DNA from: Phlyctochytrium arcticum
Lineage: Eukaryota > Chytridiomycota > Chytridiomycetes > Chytridiales > Chytridiaceae
DNA length: 64,000 nucleotides
Direction: 5' to 3'
NCBI GenBank assembly: GCA_025602905.1
Contig: JAHLKI010000013.1
Coordinates: 248,001-312,000, forward strand
Of this stretch, positions 58,956 to 64,000 are shown piece after piece. The notes beneath the pieces were generated by a model, which did no database searches, was not told the origin of the DNA, and worked only from the letters and a program-made list of their open reading frames with translations. The position numbers and the translations under genes were made by a program. The first letter of the stretch is position 1. Each line of letters starts with the position of its first letter.

Positions 58956-59555
58956 ATTGGTAAAATGTCGAGCAGGAAAAACTTCACGGAGTTTGACAGC
59001 TCAACGCTGATTTGTTGTCGCCACCTGTCAAATCATCTCAAATGTGTTGACTGCACAGCCACCCTCATTCTTTAAGTTTTTCCCAGAGTTTTTCCCACAA
59101 GAACAGGATTTGCGATGCGCAACACCAATACAGAGTACGGAAACTTGTTTGATGACCGAAAAAAAGAAACAGAAGGCTCTGGACTCTTGGATAAGAATAT
59201 AATAAAATCTCGATTCGAAGTACACTCTTTCCGGACGATGCCAGATGACTGACTGCATCGCGAGAGGTGCTTCGTCTTCACTTCAAAAACCCTTCCGTCT
59301 GTACCAGCTGTTGGTAGTGCGCGAAGCAGCCATTCGCCCACATTCGCGCGTCTTAGTTGACTGAACCTGCAAGTATAACCACTTCACAGCAGCTTAGCAG
59401 AATCAAAATGCGAGTTCTGGTTGCACTCTGCCTCGCTTTCTCACAATGCATCGCTTAAAGCCCCTAAATACACAAAAACAGTCGTTCCTCTCTCTCAACT
59501 ACTAGGCTGTGGGGCACAAGCGTCATTTGGTATGATTGATTCTAAAATGAAACTC
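58956..59555. other. Spacer between array copies 2 and 3
   Basis: 59040-59130 repeats the upstream segment of copy 1 (CTGCACAGCCACC, TTTTTCCCA, ACCAATACAGAG). No gene seen. Confidence 0.6.
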
Positions 59556-60350
59556 TCATTCGTCCCGTGGCGCTAGTCGCCATTGCTGTGCGTCTGACCT
59601 AGCTCGCTTCCTGTCTTGTTGGCCAGCTTGTTGGCCAGCTGGTAGGCTCTGGGTCTGTGGACTACAATAGTTGGCGGAAATACGAGTAGCTTGCTGGATC
59701 TGCAATTCCGAAAAATCCGTCTGATTTCGCAGATTTTGTGCGATTTCATGAACCGCATCTAATTTTCCCTCCATCCGAGCTTGAAGAAGCTCTTGGGAGT
59801 CAGGATACGCTTGCGCGTGGAAGTATACTGGACGCTCTCTCACAGCCGCCAGGACATCTTTGACTGTCCATTCATCCGAATCCCAATCGTCCAGCATGCG
59901 TTGAATTTTGCTTTGATCTACCTCGTGCTTGTTTAAACTAGCAAGAGCTTCCGCATCTCTATTGAGCCATTGCGGCGATTTCGGCTCCATGAAGCTGACC
60001 CCGTAGCCGGCCGCAACAGCCATTTCAACGTACGGCCTTGCTTGCCACATTTGAGCGTTTGTGTTGTCGACTACTATTGGCGTAATCCCATCTTGTATGG
60101 CAGCGAAGCAACGGTCTTGGGTTTCCCTGTGGTATGCTGAAAGCTTGGTGTGGTCAAACCGATAGACTCCGTCCGTTGGTGATATAAAGAGGTCGTCGGT
60201 ACTAAAGATATGTCGCTTGAGGTAGGCCTCTTCAAGGGCGGGATCTTCCGATAGAGTCTTATTGCTGCCGGACAAAGCCAACTCCTTTGCTAACGTTGAC
60301 TTCCCACTGCCGGGGGCTCCGCGCATAATGTACATATGCTTCCGGCCCAT
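59556..60350 (-). CDS. P-loop kinase (AAA_33, N4BP2-like), array copy 3, intact
   Basis: A single-exon frame of 264 residues from ATG 60350 (MGRKHMYIMRGAPGSGKSTL). Walker A is GAPGSGKST. FSTDDLFISPTDGVYRFDHT and PIVVDNTNAQMWQARPYVEM are the canonical S-T-D-D and V-D-N-T-N motifs of N4BP2-like / polynucleotide-kinase-like AAA_33 proteins. GYGVSFMEPKSPQW follows, then a helical tail (HEVDQSKIQRMLDDWDSDEW) that matches copies 1 and 2. It ends Q/R-rich (LPAGQQAGQQDRKRARS). It is diverged from copies 1 and 2, which are closer to each other. A nucleotide- or polynucleotide-phosphorylating role is inferred from the family; the substrate is unknown. Confidence 0.85.
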   Translation of the reverse strand: MGRKHMYIMRGAPGSGKSTLAKELALSGSNKTLSEDPALEEAYLKRHIFSTDDLFISPTDGVYRFDHTKLSAYHRETQDRCFAAIQDGITPIVVDNTNAQMWQARPYVEMAVAAGYGVSFMEPKSPQWLNRDAEALASLNKHEVDQSKIQRMLDDWDSDEWTVKDVLAAVRERPVYFHAQAYPDSQELLQARMEGKLDAVHEIAQNLRNQTDFSELQIQQATRISANYCSPQTQSLPAGQQAGQQDRKRARSDAQQWRLAPRDE

Positions 60351-60649
60351 GATGTCTTGTCCGCTATATGTATACTATTGTTCGTAGTCGTAGTGCGGTG
60401 ATGGGGGTGATGGCCGTGATGCGCACTTCCCCAACCTGTCAATTCAAACCCGAGAAATGCTGGTGCAACAGTCTGAGCCTCGGGAGCTCTCGTGCATCTT
60501 GCTTCGCGACGCTGAGCTGGTTTGAACGTGAGAATTCCTACCTATTGCCGCCTGCCGAAATCGTTCCGGCGCTCTGTTATTCAAGTCCCGGATACCCGCC
60601 GCTTGCCTCACTTGCTCTTGTAAAATCGACCACGACGATCTGCAAGGCG

Positions 60650-62424
60650 ATGACGACAAGCTTTACCTCCAGTATCCCGGCTGTAGGTGATCACGCACTC
60701 CATGACCTCGTAAATACAAGTATTATTCGGGAAGCAGGTATATTTTGTTCTCCTCCGCAAGTTCTCCAGGAACATTAAGCTCATTCAGTACAATTGTTTG
60801 CAGGACTTGACTGGGAGAGTAAGCCTATTCTCGCAGTCTACGCGTGCTATCTGCCTGATCCCAAAGCTGTGAACTACGACACCCTTCTGAGGTATGGCAT
60901 GGCGCTGCGTAGGGTGGACGATTCAACAGGCGTCATATGTGTTTGACAGCATTATCCTCGCGCGATTGGACGAATTCGTGGAAAATGACTATGTCATTGT
61001 CTTTTTCTCGGGAGGAGCTTCCTACAAGCCTGGTTGGGGATGGATGATCCAGGCATACAAAAACCTGTCAAGAAAGTGAGTGTCCAAGTGGAACGCCCCC
61101 AAATGTGGCAAAGGGTAGCATTGACAAACTTTGCCAGGTATCGGAAAAACCTGAAAAATCTCTACGTGGTACATCCATCTTTATGGCCAAAGCTTGTAAT
61201 ACAAACAATGGCCACTGTTGTGAGGTGAGTTCGAGAATGTGCTGCCAATGGTATGAACACTGTCTTATTTGCTTGCAGCCCAAAATTCTCCCGGAAGGTG
61301 ATTTGGGTCTACAACTTGGCTGTTCTTGGGCAACATTTACCATTGAAGCAGATCCATATTCCAGATCAAGTTTATAGGTAGGCTCACTTGTCTTTCATAT
61401 CCCGTGGACCATGAAGGTGATGGTTCGAACAGAGTCGACATGCAGTACATGTCCAAGGGAACACAATCATCGGTAGTTGCGCCTGCTCCGATTACAGATG
61501 GTTCTAGAGTGTTTGGGGCGGAATCCATTGAAGTGCTTATGGGTCCAGATGGCGAATTGGGCGTCCCGCGGGTTGTGACAGAGTGTATTGAGTTTATCTT
61601 GCAGAATGGTAATTTCAGCATCGTGGAAAACTCAACAATTGCACAATTTCTGAGCTTGCTACTGTACAGGGATGGATGCGGAGGGTATATTCCGACGCTC
61701 GCCGGCTAGTCGAGCTCTGACAACAGCCAAAGAGAAGTATGATCGCAATGAACCAAATATCAATCTTGAGGAGCTTGGCGGTGTACATCTTGCGAGTGTC
61801 CTTTTGAAAACATTCTGTCGCAACTTACAAAAGCCTCTTTTTGAGTTCTCTCTCTACGATACCTTGAGAGGAATATCGAGTATGTCATCCTTCCTTTCAT
61901 CCGTCACGTTAGTATTCTGACGACACTTGCACTTAGCGCACGCAACCGAGAAAGAACAGATCAAGTACATTCGTGACACTGTATTCCCATCGGTCTCCCG
62001 GGCCACTGTACTTCTGCTGCGTGAAATCCTTTTACTTCTCAATAAGGTGCAACAGAACTCGGGCACTAATCTGATGACATCCAACAACCTAGTGATTGTA
62101 TGGGCTCCCAATCTTGTGCGCAGCGACAATCCCATGGTGGATATGAATATATGCGCAACGGGTCGGGAGGGAGCTTTGGGCACTGTTTTAAAAGTAGGAA
62201 TTGAGAAGTGGGCCAGCGTCTTTGATGGCATTTTGCCGGCAACTGGAAACATCGCTTCAATCCCCTCATCAGTAAACACTCCCGCTATAGGCCACGTAGC
62301 GGAATCCGGCACCTTTGGAAACAACACTGCGATTGTCGGGGTTCCGGAAACAAGGACTGTAGCAGACGCTATCACCACATCGTTGGAGAACATTAACCTT
62401 GGTTCAGACTCCACTGCCATATAG
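60650..62424 (+). CDS. CRAL-TRIO / RhoGAP protein (ARHGAP1/p50RhoGAP-like)
   Basis: A Rho-family GTPase-activating protein with a lipid-binding type N-terminal domain. The ATG at 60650 starts MTTSFTSSIPAVGDHALHDL. Exons: 60650-60737, 60804-about 60891, about 60930-61075, 61138-61224, 61279-61377, 61433-61608, 61670-61879 and 61937-62424. CRAL-TRIO-type (BCH) region: PILAVYACYLPDPKAVNYD, YVIVFFSGGASYKPGWGWM, YRKNLKNLYVVHPSLW, PKFSRKVIWVYNL. RhoGAP region: FGAESIEVLM, VPRVVTECIEFI, then MDAEGIFRRSP (arginine finger), HLASVLLKTFCRNLQKPLF and NLVIVWAPNLVR. The junction near 60891-60930 does not join in phase with the obvious AG|GTATGG donor and CAACAG acceptor, so that exon border is uncertain or carries an indel. 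The C-terminal 60 residues are unstructured. Confidence 0.88.
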
Positions 62425-63110
62425 GCGCTCAAGTTTTGCATTGTATTATTTCGTTCTAATGTGGTGCTTCATTACCACTGTACATATCTATCCTACGCGA
62501 ATGCAACGCCATCGGGCAGCTTGATGGACATCCAGCACTGTGTAGGCGCAAACGATGCTTACGGCTTTTACGACATCAAATTCCTCTCTTCCTCCCAAAT
62601 GTCCCCTACTCGACAATAACCAGTCATATCCGCCGGCTGTGGTGTCGCCGTCTTGATGTGAACAGAGAGAGGAACAAAGAAGGATAGCTGGCCCGATCCG
62701 CCACGCCGCTATCAACGATTTTACCTCGCCCCCCAGCAAAAGGAACCTAACTCATCTTTGGATATATACACAGGGTGCAGTAGTATTTTCTTTTTAACTT
62801 GAGTTACATTTATAAATCAATTCAAGGTCTCGCAGGCACGCGTGGCACAGTCATGTTCAAAAGTGCAAGCAACTGGTTCGTCGCTAGACATCAACCAAAG
62901 GACGGACAGAATCAACAGAATCACCACTCCACGCATTCTGCGAACGCCAAAACAACCACGCGCGTTTGCCTTACGCTCGGATCAACGCACCTATTTTGAT
63001 TGTTTGAGTAGCCGTCCGCTGCCAGGCTCGTTTACGACCCCCGCAACTGCCCAGGGGAGGCTGATCCGCACCATTCGTCCATCCCTGCTAGACGGAGCAC
63101 TGGACGAAGG
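62425..63110. other. Intergenic, upstream of SWI/SNF ATPase gene
   Basis: Contains the 3' end of the RhoGAP gene and the promoter of the next gene. The frame 62842-63234 is open but is a shadow across the leader. No other gene. Confidence 0.5.
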
Positions 63111-64000
63111 ATGTACAACCCTAACGGTCAAGGAGTGTATCAGCAGCAGCAGGCAGGTGCTGTTCCCCCCTCAATACCCCAACCAGGCACTGCTGCCGCT
63201 TCTGCATATGCCCAGCAACGACCGGCCGGAGTGATTCCTCAGTCGGTAGCGCCTTCGCAACTAGCTGGAGCGCAACACGTTCGACATGGATCTATGACGG
63301 CGGGTATGGCTCCGGCACTAGCTATTAGAGCATGGCAAGCGGGTCAACCGTTGAGTCAGGAACAACTGAAGGGGGTAATCAGTGTAAGTGACTGAAGCTG
63401 CGGTTTTTTTTTAAAAAATGTCGTATTGATATGTAACATTCAGATGGCCCAAGCTATGAAGGAAAAAGGAGCAACGGAAGCGAGTGATCCAGAATTTGCG
63501 CAAATGCTTCAAATCCTGCGGAATTACAGTTCATGGGGGAAATCGCTGGCATCTCAACAGGGGGACCTTACCGGAGTAAACGGTCCGCCTCGTCCTCCAC
63601 AGCCACCACGGCCATTAAATCAGTCGGGCTCGAATGCCGGGGGTCAAACGCCAGCAACAGGAGATGCTGTGACTGCTTCAGGACCCGCTGGGGCTGGCAA
63701 CGCCGCGGCATCCACTCCAGTGGGCCCATTTACTCCCGAGCAATTGACAGCATTGCGATGTCAGATTTACGTCTTTAAGTTGATTTCTGGGAATAAACCT
63801 GTTCCGGAACAACTGCGGCAGCGCGTGTTTGATGTGTCGACTTTCAACGGATCAGAATCACCGACAGATGTTACGGAAGATCCTGTGGCTCAAATACCAA
63901 GGGAGATCGCGGAAGCTGCCTACAATCAACCTCCAAAACAAACAGATGGGGTAATGCCGGTGATTCGGGCTACAACGGCTCGATTTGAACAAGGACCTTT
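63111..64000 (+). CDS. SWI/SNF-family ATPase (Snf2/Sth1/BRG1-like), N-terminal part, cut by window end
   Basis: Exon 1 is 63111-63383 (MYNPNGQGVYQQQQAGAVPP), then an intron 63384-63443 (GTAAGT...TTCAG), then an open exon to the window end. The N-terminus is Q/P/A-rich. A QLQ domain follows: PFTPEQLTALRCQIYVFKLI then NKPVPEQLRQRVF, the motif that marks the catalytic subunit of SWI/SNF and RSC remodelers. It also occurs in plant GRF proteins, which are excluded by context. The HSA, helicase and bromodomain parts would lie to the right, outside the window. Confidence 0.85.

Overview
The window looks like nuclear DNA of a fungus, most likely an early-diverging (non-Dikarya) lineage. The support is short GT-AG introns (mostly 60-70 nt) in nearly every recognisable gene, a haspin kinase, a hybrid histidine kinase, an SHPRH-type helicase/ubiquitin ligase, a class C (GABA-B-like) receptor and a Fanzor-like (eukaryotic TnpB) remnant. 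The lineage is an inference from gene content; nothing here fixes a genus.

Layout. 1-845 is the 5' part of a class C GPCR (minus). 2727-5910 is a six-exon haspin kinase. 6401-6594 is a small inverted-repeat element. 7707-10424 is a large ankyrin-like gene (minus). Its near-identical but broken copy lies at 36206-38871. 12132-13194 is a TTAA-flanked repeat structure that overlaps the start of a PD-(D/E)XK nuclease-like gene (13010-14954) carrying an apparent frameshift. 16879-19911 is a RasGEF gene. 20084-22285 is a graveyard: a protein kinase relic in two pieces with a sugar-transporter pseudogene between them on the other strand.

23903-29598 holds two minus-strand genes that fit one pathway. 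One is a secreted GH14 beta-amylase with a CBM20 starch-binding domain, which would release maltose. The other is an MFS transporter of the sucrose/maltose (GPH/SUT) type. About 31990-41440 is repeat-rich: two MITE-like families, a Gypsy reverse-transcriptase fragment, a possible Crypton-type tyrosine recombinase fragment, the duplicated ankyrin locus, a Copia RNase H remnant and Fanzor-like N- and C-terminal pieces.

From 42411 the window returns to dense ordinary genes: an unrecognised two-exon gene, a mitochondrial carrier (SLC25), an SHPRH-like gene, a soluble double-PAS hybrid histidine kinase, a tandem array of three P-loop kinase paralogs (two of them disrupted), a CRAL-TRIO/RhoGAP protein, and the start of a SWI/SNF ATPase with a QLQ domain, cut by the window end.

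Coordinates of multi-exon genes are whole spans from start to stop codon. Splice sites were read by eye from GT/AG signals and frame continuity, and are stated in the evidence where resolved.
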